Notes under the pieces: generated by a model
Databases searched by the model: none
Told to the model about the DNA's origin: nothing
The model's input: the letters and a program-made list of their open reading frames with translations, nothing else
Shown here: in pieces, positions 22,303-33,485 of the stretch
How positions within the stretch are numbered: position 1 is the stretch's first letter
Layout: each line of letters begins with the position of its first letter
Position numbers and translations under genes: made by a program
Source of the DNA: Acanthosepion lycidas
Lineage: Eukaryota > Mollusca > Cephalopoda > Sepiida > Sepiidae
Length of the DNA: 64,000 nt
NCBI GenBank assembly: GCA_963932145.1
Contig: OZ010590.1
Span: forward strand, 51,305,112 to 51,369,111
Reading direction: 5' to 3'

Positions 22303-22888
22303 AATTTTGTTGTTCAACTAGATTCTTAAATCATCTGGAATTTATTGCTGTGATACAGCACTGAATGTTCAATTAAGAAAAAGTCGCTAAGGAGTAAAGA
22401 ACAGCCTCTTTCAGTATATACGTAGATTTTCTTGAACTTCAAGTCCCATTTCTTCCAGCCTTGATAATTTTGTAATTTTTTTTTTTTTTTTTTTTTTTTT
22501 CCGGCAGACGTAGGTTTTTAAAATAAATCAAACATTTCGTGGAAAATTTTGACATGTGCGACAATGCCTGACGAATTCATGCCTCTGATTCCATCAGAGG
22601 TGTCTTGTCACGGAAACATCTACCAAAACATAGATTAAAAGTGCAAAGAAACTTTGACGTATTTTAATCTCGGAAAAAATGCCATCATATCGGGCGACGA
22701 CAAGTATATTGATAGGAAATAAATGTCGTTGGAAAATTCATTTCACACATCAAAATAGTTGTTCCGAGAAGCATGAAAATCACGAAATTCGTCTCAGTTG
22801 TCCGTATGTGGATTATGAACACCGTCAAATATGAAGAAATGATCTATAATGATATTCCAGTTTGACGGTCGTCGCCAGCATGCTTTAG

Positions 22889-22972
22889 GTCAGGGTGGCC
22901 GAGCGGTCTAAGGCGCTGCGTTCAGGTCGCAGTCGGGTCTTCCCGGCGTGGGTTCGAATCCCACTCCTGACA
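22889..22972 (+). tRNA. tRNA-Leu(CAG), unit 15
   Basis: Identical to the reference. Confidence 0.97.
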
Positions 22973-23379
22973 ATAGGACGACGTTATTTTCTTTTGCTAT
23001 GATATATTTAGTCTTCCATGTAAAAAAATGAAAAAGAAAGAGCATTAAATTAAAAATCGCGTCTGTTGGCATGTCAATATTACGATCTAGAAGTTACTAA
23101 GAGCGTAAAAATACTAAAATGTAAATCATTTTGAAAACGATGCGTGCAATTCTACTGAACATAGGCTAGCTGTGTAAAATATAGTCATTCTTGAATACTA
23201 GACGATTCCGTGGTCAATGTGCAGAAATTGAATTTGAAAATAAATTTACTTTCTTGAAAGTTAACTTTTCCTAAAAGTTTTATTTTCGCCGTAATTATTG
23301 ATGGATTGAGAATTATTTCCGAGCCGAGATATCAAATTGAATTGGGCGAAAAAAAAAAAAAAAACCTATAGGAAAAGCA

Positions 23380-23451
23380 TTCCGACACCGGGAATCGAAC
23401 CCGAGCAGCCTGGGTGAAAGCCAGGAATCCTAACCACTAGACCATGTGGGA
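23380..23451 (-). tRNA. tRNA-Glu(TTC), unit 15
   Basis: Identical to the unit 7 reference. Confidence 0.87.
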
Positions 23452-23831
23452 ACCTGGAATCAGTTTGTTGTTACAGGCTAAAGTGTCAAACACGCTTCAC
23501 ACAGTCTTAGAGATATTATCAATCTCTCAGTTCCGAAACCGATAATGAATCATTGATTTGTATTCGTTATTGTATTGGTTGCTTTCGGAAAATAACATTT
23601 TACCTCATACACACCGACCTCATATTCAACACCTGCTTCATACCGCTCACTTTTACAGTCAGACGTGACACGCTCTAGAGATTTTTGATGTAAGGCGTAA
23701 ACAGTACTAGCACCCAAATTTAATCAGCTTTTGTCTGACAATCCATGAGTAAAATATTTGCATTTAAAATGGATTTCCTATTCCTCATAGAACATTTACA
23801 AAAACTACAGGTAAGAACAATAAACGCGCTG

Positions 23832-23904
23832 CGCCGCGTGGCGTAATGGAAAAGGTGTCTGACTTCGAATCAGAAGATTGCGAGTTCGTGTCTCGTCGTT
23901 GTCG
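23832..23904 (+). tRNA. tRNA-Arg(TCG)-like, unit 15, early form
   Basis: As unit 1. Followed by a 26 T run (24078-24103), the longest I counted. Confidence 0.75.
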
Positions 23905-24491
23905 AATTTTGTTGTTCAACTAGATTCTTAAATCATCTGGAATTTATTGCTGTGATACAGCACTGAATGTTCAATTAAGAAAAAGTCGCTAAGGAGTAAA
24001 GAACAGCCTCTTTCAGTATATACGTAGATTTTCTTGAACTTCAAGTCCCATTTCTTCCAGCCTTGATAATTTTGTAATTTTTTTTTTTTTTTTTTTTTTT
24101 TTTCCGGCAGACGTAGGTTTTTAAAATAAATCAAACATTTCGTGGAAAATTTTGACATGTGCGACAATGCCTGACGAATTCATGCCTCTGATTCCATCAG
24201 AGGTGTCTTGTCACGGAAACATCTACCAAAACATAGATTAAAAGTGCAAAGAAACTTTGACGTATTTTAATCTCGGAAAAAATGCCATCATATCGGGCGA
24301 CGACAAGTATATTGATAGGAAATAAATGTCGTTGGAAAATTCATTTCACACATCAAAATAGTTGTTCCGAGAAGCATGAAAATCACGAAATTCGTCTCAG
24401 TTGTCCGTATGTGGATTATGAACACCGTCAAATATGAAGAAATGATCTATAATGATATTCCAGTTTGACGGTCGACGCCAGCATGCTTTAG

Positions 24492-24575
24492 GTCAGGGTG
24501 GCCGAGCGGTCTAAGGCGCTGCGTTCAGGTCGCAGTCGGGTCTTCCCGGCGTGGGTTCGAATCCCACTCCTGACA
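24492..24575 (+). tRNA. tRNA-Leu(CAG), unit 16
   Basis: Identical to the reference. Confidence 0.97.
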
Positions 24576-24981
24576 ATAGGACGACGTTATTTTCTTTTGC
24601 TATGATATATTTAGTCTTCCATGTAAAAAAATGAAAAAGAAAGAGCATTAAATTAAAAATCGCGTCTGTTGGCATGTCAATATTACGATCTAGAAGTTAC
24701 TAAGAGCGTAAAAATACTAAAATGTAAATCATTTTGAAAACGATGCGTGCAATTCTACTGAACATAGGCTAGCTGTGTAAAATATAGTCATTCTTGAATA
24801 CTAGACGATTCCGTGGTCAATGTGCAGAAATTGAATTTGAAAATAAATTTACTTTCTTGAAAGTTAACTTTTCCTAAAAGTTTTATTTTCGCCGTAATTA
24901 TTGATGGATTGAGAATTATTTCCGAGCCGAGATATCAAATTGAATTGGGCGAAAAAAAAAAAAAAACCTATAGGAAAAGCA

Positions 24982-25053
24982 TTCCGACACCGGGAATCGA
25001 ACCCGAGCAGCCTGGGTGAAAGGCAGGAATCCTAACCACTAGACCATGTGGGA
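24982..25053 (-). tRNA. tRNA-Glu(TTC), unit 16
   Basis: G31 to C (AAAGGCAGG on +) opens the top anticodon-stem pair, as in units 9 and 17. Confidence 0.8.
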
Positions 25054-25433
25054 ACCTGGAATCAGTTTGTTGTTACAGGCTAAAGTGTCGAACACGCTTC
25101 ACACAGTCTTAGAGATATTATCAATCTCTCAGTTCCGAAACCGATAATGAATCATTGATTTGTATTCGTTATTGTATTGGTTGCTTTCGGAAAATAACAT
25201 TTTACCTCATACACACCGACCTCATATTCAACACCTGCTTCATACCGCTCACTTTTACAGTCAGACGTGACACGCTCTAGAGATTTTTGATGTAAGGCGT
25301 AAACAGTACTAGCACCCAAATTTAATCAGCTTTTGTCTGACAATCCATGAGTAAAATATTTGCATTTAAAATGGATTTCCTATTCCTCATAGAACATTTA
25401 CAAAAACTACAGGTAAGAGCAATAAACGCGCTG

Positions 25434-25506
25434 CGCCGCGTGGCGTAATGGAAAAGGTGTCTGACTTCGAATCAGAAGATTGCGAGTTCGTGTCTCGACG
25501 TTGTCG
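25434..25506 (+). tRNA. tRNA-Arg(TCG)-like, unit 16, early form
   Basis: As unit 1 with T65 to A. Confidence 0.72.
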
Positions 25507-26091
25507 AATTTTGTTGTTCAACTAGATTCTTAAATCTTCTGGAATTTATTGCTGTGATACAGCACTGAATGTTCAATTAAGAAAAAGTCGCTAAGGAGTA
25601 AAGAACAGCCTCTTTCAGTATATACGTAGATTTTCTTGAACTTCAAGTCCCATTTCTTCCAGCCTTGATAATTTTGTAATTTTTTTTTTTTTTTTTTTTT
25701 TTTCCGGCAGACGTAGGTTTTTAAAATAAATCAAACATTTCGTGGAAAATTTTGACATGTGCGACAATGCCTGACGAATTCATGCCTCTGATTCCATCAG
25801 AGGTGTCTTGTCACGGAAACATCTACCAAAACATAGATTAAAAGTGCAAAGAAACTTTGACGTATTTTAATCTCGGAAAAAATGCCATCATATCGGGCGA
25901 CGACAAGTATATTGATAGGAAATAAATGTCGTTGGAAAATTCATTTCACACATCAAAATAGTTGTTCCGAGAAGCATGAAAATCACGAAATTCGTCTCAG
26001 TTGTCCGTATGTGGATTATGAACACCGTCAAATATGAAGAAATGATCTATAATGATATTCCAGTTTGACGATCGACGCCAGCATGCTTTAG

Positions 26092-26175
26092 GTCAGGGTG
26101 GCCGAGCGGTCTAAGGCGCTGCGTTCAGGTCGCAGTCGGGTCTTCCCGGCGTGGGTTCGAATCCCACTCCTGACA
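26092..26175 (+). tRNA. tRNA-Leu(CAG), unit 17
   Basis: Identical to the reference. Confidence 0.97.
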
Positions 26176-26581
26176 ATAGGACGACGTTATTTTCTTTTGC
26201 TATGATATATTTAGTCTTCCATGTAAAAAAATGAAAAAGAAAGAGCATTAAATTAAAAATCGCGTCTGTTGGCATGTCAATATTACGATCTAGAAGTTAT
26301 GAAGAGCGTAAAAATACTAAAATGTAAATCATTTTGAAAACGATGCGTGCAATTCTACTGAACATAGGCTAGCTGTGTAAAATATAGTCATTCTTGAATA
26401 CTAGACGATTCCGTGGTCAATGTGCAGAAATTGAATTTGAAAATAAATTTACTTTCTTGAAAGTTAACTTTTCCTAAAAGTTTTATTTTCGCCGTAATTA
26501 TTGATGGATTGAGAATTATTTCCGAGCCGAGATATCAAATTGAATTGGGCGAAAAAAAAAAAAAAACCTATAGGAAAAGCA

Positions 26582-26653
26582 TTCCGACACCGGGAATCGA
26601 ACCCGAGCAGCCTGGGTGAAAGGCAGGAATCCTAACCACTAGACCATGTGGGA
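26582..26653 (-). tRNA. tRNA-Glu(TTC), unit 17
   Basis: Same G31 to C change as unit 16. Confidence 0.8.
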
Positions 26654-27028
26654 ACCTGGAATCAGTTTGTTGTTACAGGCTAAAGTGTCGAACACGCTTC
26701 ACACAGTCTTAGAGATATTATCAATCTCTCAGTTCCGAAACCGATAATGAATCATTGATTTGTATTCGTTATTGTATTGGTTGCTTTCGGAAAATAACAT
26801 TTTACCTCATACACACCGACCTCATATTCAACACCTGCTTCATACCGCTCACTTTTACAGTCAGACGTGACACGCTCTAGAGATTTTTGATGTAAGGCGA
26901 AAACAGTACTAGCACCCAAATTTAATCAGCTTTTGTCTGACAATCCATGAGTAAAATATTTGCATTTAAAATGGATTTCCTATTCCTCATAGAACATTTA
27001 CAAAAACTACAGGTAAGAACAATAAACG

Positions 27029-27101
27029 CGCTGCGTGGCGTAATGGAAAAGGTGTCTGACTTCGAATCAGAAGATTGCGAGTTCGTGTCTCGACGTTGTC
27101 G
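27029..27101 (+). pseudogene. tRNA-Arg(TCG) pseudogene, unit 17, acceptor truncated
   Basis: Five bases are missing at the 5' end (GCTGCGTGGCG where others have GCTGCGCCGCGTGGCG), so the 5' acceptor strand is replaced by flank and cannot pair with CGTTGTC. T58 and T65 to A are also present. The lost in-frame stop lets a 64-codon - strand ORF span this spot; it is not a gene. Confidence 0.8.
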
Positions 27102-27686
27102 AATTTTGTTGTTCAACTAGATTCTTAAATCTTCTGGAATTTTTTGCTGTGATACAGCACTGAATGTTCAATTAAGAAAAAGTCGCTAAGGAGTAAAGAA
27201 CAGCCTCTTTCAGTATATACGTAGATTTTCTTGAACTTCAAGTCCCATTTCTTCCAGCCTTGATAATTTTGTAATTTTTTTTTTTTTTTTTTTTTTTTCC
27301 GGCAGACGTAGGTTTTTAAAATAAATCAAACATTTCGTGGAAAATTTTGACATGTGCGACAATGCCTGACGAATTCATGCCTCTGATTCCATCAGAGGTG
27401 TCTTGTCACGGAAACATCTACCAAAACATAGATTAAAAGTGCAAAGAAACTTTGACGTATTTTAATCTCGGAAAAAATGCCACCATATCGGGCGACGACA
27501 AGTATATTGATAGGAAATAAATGTCGTTGGAAAATTCATTTCACACATCAAAATAGTTGTTCCGAGAAGCATGAAAATCACGAAATTCGTCTCAGTTGTC
27601 CGTATGTGGATTATGAACACCGTCAAATATGAAGAAATGATCTATAATGATATTCCAGTTTGACGATCGACGCCAGCATGCTTTAG

Positions 27687-27770
27687 GTCAGGGTGGCCGA
27701 GCGGTCTAAGGCGCTGCGTTCAGGTCGCAGTCGGGTCTTCCCGGCGTGAGTTCGAATCCCACTCCTGACA
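27687..27770 (+). tRNA. tRNA-Leu(CAG), unit 18, T-stem mismatch
   Basis: GTGAG replaces GTGGG, giving A:C at 52:62 and altering the B box, as in unit 8. Confidence 0.9.
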
Positions 27771-28176
27771 ATAGGACGACGTTATTTTCTTTTGCTATGA
27801 TATATTTAGTCTTCCATGTAAAAAAATGAAAAAGAAAGAGCATTAAATTAAAAATCGCGTCTGTTGGCATGTCAATATTACGATCTAGAAGTTACTAAGA
27901 GCGTAAAAATACTAAAATGTAAATCATTTTGAAAACGATGCGTGCAATTCTACTGAACATAGGCTAGCTGTGTAAAATATAGTCATTCTTGAATACTAGA
28001 CGATTCCGTGGTCAATGTGCAGAAATTGAATTTGAAAATAAATTTACTTTCTTGAAAGTTAACTTTTCCTAAAAGTTTTATTTTCGCCGTAATTATTGAT
28101 GGATTGAGAATTATTTCCGAGCCGAGATATCAAATTGAATTGGGCGAAAAAAAAAAAAAAACCTATAGGAAAAGCA

Positions 28177-28248
28177 TTCCGACACCGGGAATCGAACCCG
28201 AGCAGCCTGGGTGAAAGCCAGGAATCCTAACCACTAGACCATGTGGGA
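28177..28248 (-). tRNA. tRNA-Glu(TTC), unit 18
   Basis: Identical to the unit 7 reference. Confidence 0.87.
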
Positions 28249-28628
28249 ACCTGGAATCAGTTTGTTGTTACAGGCTAAAGTGTCAAACACGCTTCACACA
28301 GTCTTAGAGATATTATCAATCTCTCAGTTCCGAAACCGATAATGAATCATTGATTTGTATTCGTTATTGTATTGGTTGCTTTCGGAAAATAACATTTTAC
28401 CTCATACACACCGACCTCATATTCAACACCTGCTTCATACCGCTCACTTTTACAGTCAGACGTGACACGCTCTAGAGATTTTTGATGTAAGGCGTAAACA
28501 GTACTAGCACCCAAATTTAATCAGCTTTTGTCTGACAATCCATGAGTAAAATATTTGCATTTAAAATGGATTTCCTATTCCTCATAGAACATTTACAAAA
28601 ACTACAGGTAAGAACAATAAACGCGCTG

Positions 28629-28701
28629 CGCCGCGTGGCGTAATGGAAAAGGTGTCTGACTTCGAATCAGAAGATTGCGAGTTCGTGTCTCGACGTTGTC
28701 G
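28629..28701 (+). tRNA. tRNA-Arg(TCG)-like, unit 18, early form
   Basis: As unit 1 with T65 to A. Last copy with T58. Confidence 0.72.
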
Positions 28702-29287
28702 AATTTTGTTGTTCAAGTAGATTCTTAAATCTTCTGGAATTTATTGCTGTGATACAGCACTGAATGTTCAATTAAGAAAAAGTCGCTAAGGAGTAAAGAA
28801 CAGCCTCTTTCAGTATATACGTAGATTTTCATGAACTTCAAGTCCCATTTCTTCCAGCCTTGATAATTTTGTAATTTTTTTTTTTTTTTTTTTTTTTTTC
28901 CGGCAGACGTAGGTTTTTAAAATAAATCAAACATTTCGTGGAAAATTTTGACATGTGCGACAATGCCTGACGAATTCATGCCTCTGATTCCATCAGAGGT
29001 GTCTTGTCACGGAAACATCTACCAAAACATAGATTAAAAGTGCAAAGAAACTTTGACGTATTTTAATCTCGGAAAAAATGCCATCATATCGGGCGACGAC
29101 AAGTATATTGATAGGAAATAAATGTCGTTGGAAAATTCATTTCACACATGAAAATAGTTGTTCCGAGAAGCATGAAAATCACGAAATTCGTCTCAGTTGT
29201 CCGTATGTGGATTATGAACACCGTCAAATATGAAGAAATGATCTATAATGATATTCCAGTTTGACGGTCGACGCCAGCATGCTTTAG

Positions 29288-29371
29288 GTCAGGGTGGCCG
29301 AGCGGTCTAAGGCGCTGCGTTCAGGTCGCAGTCGGGTCTTCCCGGCGTGGGTTCGAATCCCACTCCTGACA
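29288..29371 (+). tRNA. tRNA-Leu(CAG), unit 19
   Basis: Identical to the reference. Confidence 0.97.
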
Positions 29372-29783
29372 ATAGGACGACGTTATTTTCTTTTGCTATG
29401 ATATATTTAGTCTTCCATGTAAAAAAATGAAAAAGAAAGAGCATTAAATTAAAAATCGCGTCTGTTGGCATGTCAATATTACGATCTAGAAGTTATGAAG
29501 AGCGTAAAAATACTAAAATGTAAATCATTTTGAAAACGATGCGTGCAATTGTACTGAACATAGGCTAGCTGTGTAAAATATAGTCATTCTTGAATACTAG
29601 ACGATTCTGTGGTCAATGTGCAGAAATTGAATTTGAAAATAAATTTACTTTCTTGAAAGTTAACTTTTCCTAAAAGTTTTATTTTCGCCGTAATTATTGA
29701 TGGATTGAGAATTATTTCGGAGCCGAGATATCAAATTGAATTTGGGAAAAAAAAACAAAAAAAAAAAATTTATAGGAAAAGAA

Positions 29784-29855
29784 TTCCGACACCGGGAATC
29801 GAACCCAAGCAGCCTGGGTGAAAGCCAGGAATCCTAACCACTAGACCATGTGGGA
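29784..29855 (-). tRNA. tRNA-Glu(TTC), unit 19
   Basis: T stem reads TTGGG, so pair 50:64 is a T-G wobble. This may be an intermediate between early TCGGG and late TAGGG. The A-run downstream is broken by C. Confidence 0.83.
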
Positions 29856-30235
29856 AACTGGAATCAGTTTGTTGTTACAGGCTAAAGTTTCAAACACGCT
29901 TCACACACTCTTAGAGATATTATCCATCTCTCAGTTCCGAAACCGATAATGAATCATTGATTTGTATTCGTTATTGTATTGGTTGCTTTCGGAAAATAAC
30001 ATTTTACCTCATACACACCGACCTCATATTCAACACCTGCTTCATACCGCTCACTTTTACAGTCAGACGTGACACGCTCTAGAGATTTTTGATGTAAGGC
30101 GTGAACAGTACTAGCACCCAAATTTAATCAGCTTTTGTCTGACAATCCATGAGTAAAATATTTGCATTTAAAATGGATTTCCTATTCCTCATAGAACATT
30201 TACAAAATCTACAGGTAAGACCGATAAACGCGCTG

Positions 30236-30308
30236 CGCCGCGTGGCGTAATGGAAAAGGGGTCTGGCTTCCAATCAGAAGATTGCGCGTTCGAGTCTCAT
30301 CGTTGTCG
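30236..30308 (+). tRNA. Arg-type tRNA-like with anticodon TCC (Gly), unit 19, probable pseudogene
   Basis: This represents the TCC form. Loop CTTCCAA places TCC at 30269-30271, which would read Gly GGA. Besides the shared acceptor and 12:23 mismatches, GGGG in the D arm gives G:G at 10:25. T stem GCGCG/CTCAT has two mismatches (52:62 and 50:64). A58 is present. With this many open pairs it is unlikely to fold well. Confidence 0.65.
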
Positions 30309-30894
30309 AATTTTGTTGTTCAACTAGATTCTTAAATCTTCTGGAATTTATTGCTGTGATACAGCACTGAATGTCCAATTAAGAAAAAGTCGCTCAGGAC
30401 TAAAGAAACAGCTTCTTTTAGTATACACGTAGATTTTCTTGAACTTCAAGTCCCATTTCTTCCAGCCTTGATAATTTTGTAATTTTTTTTTTTTTTTTAT
30501 TTTTTTCCGGCAGACGTAGCTTTTTAAAATAAATCAAACATTTCGTGGAAAATTTTGACATGTGCGACAATGCCTGACGAATTCATGCCTCTGATTCCAT
30601 CGGAGGTGTCTTGTCACGGAAACATCTAACAAAACATAGATTAAAAGTGTAAAGAAACTTTGACGTATTTTAATCTCGGAAAAAATGCCATCATATCGGG
30701 CGACGACAAGTATATTGATAGGAAATAAATGTCGTTGGAAAATTCATTTCACACATGAAAATAGTTGTTCCGAGAAGCATGAAAATCACGAAATTCGTCT
30801 CAGTTGTCCGTATGTGGATTATGAACACCGTCAAATATGAAGAAATGATCTATAATGATATTCCAGTTTGACGATCGACGCTAGCATGCTTTAG

Positions 30895-30978
30895 GTCAGG
30901 GTGGCCCAGCGGTCTAAGGCGCTGCGTTCAGGTCGCAGTCGGGTCTTCCCGGCGAGGGTTCGAATCCCACTCCTGACA
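30895..30978 (+). tRNA. tRNA-Leu(CAG), unit 20, D- and T-arm variant
   Basis: GCCCAGCGG has C at 30907 in the D arm. GAGGG has A at 30955, giving A:A at T-stem pair 50:64. The same allele occurs in units 21, 25, 27 and 33. Confidence 0.88.
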
Positions 30979-31372
30979 ATAGGACGACGTTATTTTCTTT
31001 TGCTATGATATATTTAGTCTTCCATGTAAAAAATGAAAAAGAAGGAGCATTAAATTAAAAATCGCGTCTGTTGGCATGTCAATATTACGATCTAGAAGTT
31101 ATGAAGAGCGTAAAAATACTAAAATGTAAATCATTTTGAAAACGATGCGTGCAATTGTACTGAACATAGGCTAGCTGTGTAATCTTGAATACTAGACGAT
31201 TCTGTGGTCAATGTGCAGAAATTGAATTTGAAAATAAATTTACTTTCTTGAAAGTTAACTTTTCCTAAAAGTTTTATTTTCGCCGTAATTATTGATGGAT
31301 TGAGAATTATTTCGGAGCCGAGATATCAAATTGAATTTGGGGAAAAAAAAAAAAAAACCTATAGGAAAAGCA

Positions 31373-31444
31373 TTCCGACACCGGGAATCGAACCCTAGCA
31401 GCCTGGGTGAAAGCCAGGAATCCTAACCACTAGACCATGTGGGA
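31373..31444 (-). tRNA. tRNA-Glu(TTC), unit 20, late form
   Basis: This represents the late form. AACCCTAG on + makes the T stem TAGGG, giving A:G at 50:64 in addition to C:C at 4:69. The anticodon stem is intact. Confidence 0.8.
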
Positions 31445-31824
31445 AACTGGAATCAGTTTGTTGTTACAGGCTAAAGTATCAAACACGCTTCACACACTCT
31501 TAGAGATATTATCCATCTCTCAGTTCCGAAACCGATAATGAATCATTGATTTGTATTCGTTATTGTATTGGTTGCTTTCGGAAAATAACATTTTACCTCA
31601 TACACACCGACCTCATATTCAACACCAGCTTCAGACCGCTCACTTTTACAGTCAGACGTGACACGCTCTACTGATTTTTGATGTAAGGCGTAAACAGTAC
31701 TAGCAGCCAAATTTAATCAGCTTTTGTCTGACAATCCATGAGTAAAATATTTGCATTTAAAATGGATTTCCTATTCCTCATAGAACATTTACAAAATCTA
31801 CAGGTAAGAACAATAAACGGGCTG

Positions 31825-31897
31825 CGCCGCGTGGCGTAATGGAAAAGGCGTCTGGCTTCGAATCAGAAGATTGCGAGTTCGAGTCTCGTCGTTGTCG
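31825..31897 (+). tRNA. tRNA-Arg(TCG)-like, unit 20 (late reference)
   Basis: The best late form. Anticodon TCG lies in loop CTTCGAA, stem TCTGG/TCAGA closes with G-T at 31:39, and C25 pairs with G10. T arm GCGAG-TTCGAGT-CTCGT is intact with A58. The 1:72 and 4:69 acceptor mismatches and 12:23 G:G remain. A T4 terminator follows 3 nt after the gene. Confidence 0.8.
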
Positions 31898-32483
31898 AAT
31901 TTTGTAGTTCAACTAGATTCTTAAATCTTCTGGAATTTATTGCTGTGATACAGCACTGAATGTCCAATTAAGAAAAAGTCGCTAAGGACTAAAGAACAGC
32001 CTCGTTCAGTATATACGTAGATTTTCTTGAACTTCAAGTCCCATTTCTTCCAGCCTTGATAATTTTGTAATTTTTTTTTTTTTTTTTTTTTTTTTCCGGC
32101 AGACGTAGGTTTTTAAAATAAATCAAACATTTCGTGGAAAATTTTGACATGTGCGACAATGCCTGACGAATTCATGCCTCTGATTCCATCGGAGGTGTCT
32201 TGTCACGGAAACATCTAACAAAACATAGATTAAAAGTGTAAAGAAACTTTGACGTATTTTAATCTCGGAAAAAATGCCATCATATCGGGCGACGACAAGT
32301 ATATTGATAGGAAATAAATGTCGTTGGAAAATTCATTTCACACATCAAAATAGTTGTTCCGAGAAGCATGAAAATCACGAAATTCGTCTCAGTTGTCCGT
32401 ATGTGGATTATGAACACCGTCAAATATGAAGAAATGATCTATAATGATATTCCAGTTTGACGATCGACGCTAGCATGCTTTAG

Positions 32484-32567
32484 GTCAGGGTGGCCCAGCG
32501 GTCTAAGGCGCTGCGTTCAGGTCGCAGTCGGGTCTTCCCGGCGAGGGTTCGAATCCCACTCCTGACA
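32484..32567 (+). tRNA. tRNA-Leu(CAG), unit 21, D- and T-arm variant
   Basis: Same allele as unit 20. Confidence 0.88.
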
Positions 32568-32960
32568 ATAGGACGACGTTATTTTCTTTTGCTATGATAT
32601 ATTTAGTCTTCCATGTAAAAAATGAAAAAGAAGGAGCATTAAATTAAAAATCGCGTCTGTTGGCATGTCAATATTACGATCTAGAAGTTATGAAGAGCGT
32701 AAAAATACTAAAATGTAAATCATTTTGAAAACGATGCGTGCAATTGTACTGAACATAGGCTAGCTGTGTAATCTTGAATACTAGACGATTCTGTGGTCAA
32801 TGTGCAGAAATTGAATTTGAAAATAAATTTACTTTCTTGAAAGTTAACTTTTCCTAAAAGTTTTATTTTCGCCGTAATTATTGATGGATTGAGAATTATT
32901 TCGGAGCCGAGATATCAAATTGAATTTGGGGAAAAAAAAAAAAAACCTATAGGAAAAGCA

Positions 32961-33032
32961 TTCCGACACCGGGAATCGAACCCTAGCAGCCTGGGTGAAA
33001 GCCAGGAATCCTAACCACTAGACCATGTGGGA
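32961..33032 (-). tRNA. tRNA-Glu(TTC), unit 21, late form
   Basis: As unit 20. Confidence 0.8.
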
Positions 33033-33412
33033 AACTGGAATCAGTTTGTTGTTACAGGCTAAAGTATCAAACACGCTTCACACACTCTTAGAGATATTAT
33101 CCATCTCTCAGTTCCGAAACCGATAATGAATCATTGATTTGTATTCGTTATTGTATTGGTTGCTTTCGGAAAATAACATTTTACCTCATACACACCGACC
33201 TCATATTCAACACCAGCTTCAGACCGCTCACTTTTACAGTCAGACGTGACACGCTCTAGTGATTTTTGATGTAAGGCGTAAACAGTACTAGCAGCCAAAT
33301 TTAATCAGCTTTTGTCTGACAATCCATGAGTAAAATATTTGCATTTAAAATGGATTTCCTATTACTCATAGAACATTTACAAAATCTACAGGTAAGAACG
33401 CTAAACGGGCTG

Positions 33413-33485
33413 CGCCGCGTGGCGTAATGGAAAAGGCGTCTGGCTTTGAATCAGAAAATTGCGAGTTCGAGTCTCGTCGTTGTCG
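33413..33485 (+). tRNA. Arg-type tRNA-like with anticodon TTG (Gln), unit 21
   Basis: Loop CTTTGAA puts TTG at 33446-33448, which would read Gln CAA. The variable region is AAATT. Otherwise as unit 20. The partner copies, units 27 and 33, keep TCG, so this is a private change. Confidence 0.75.

Larger units (their letters stand above)
16480..26091. repeat. Nearly uniform run of units 11-16
   Basis: tRNA-Leu starts at 16480, 18083, 19685, 21287, 22889 and 24492 are spaced 1602-1603 bp. Units 11-15 share a private variant, AAATCATCTGG, just after the Arg-type gene (others have AAATCTTCTGG). This is the most recently amplified single-unit stretch. Confidence 0.8.
10094..29287. repeat. Subfamily B (units 7-18)
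   Basis: These units have the TTTGAA hexamer, CTCTAGAGATT and GAACAATAAACGCGC before the Arg-type gene. Their Arg-type genes share T in place of the invariant A58. tRNA-Leu and the body of tRNA-Glu are at their best here. Confidence 0.85.

Noticed and set aside
26922..27116. A 64-codon - strand ORF across the unit 17 Arg-type gene
   Set aside because: Created by the 5 bp deletion in that pseudogene.
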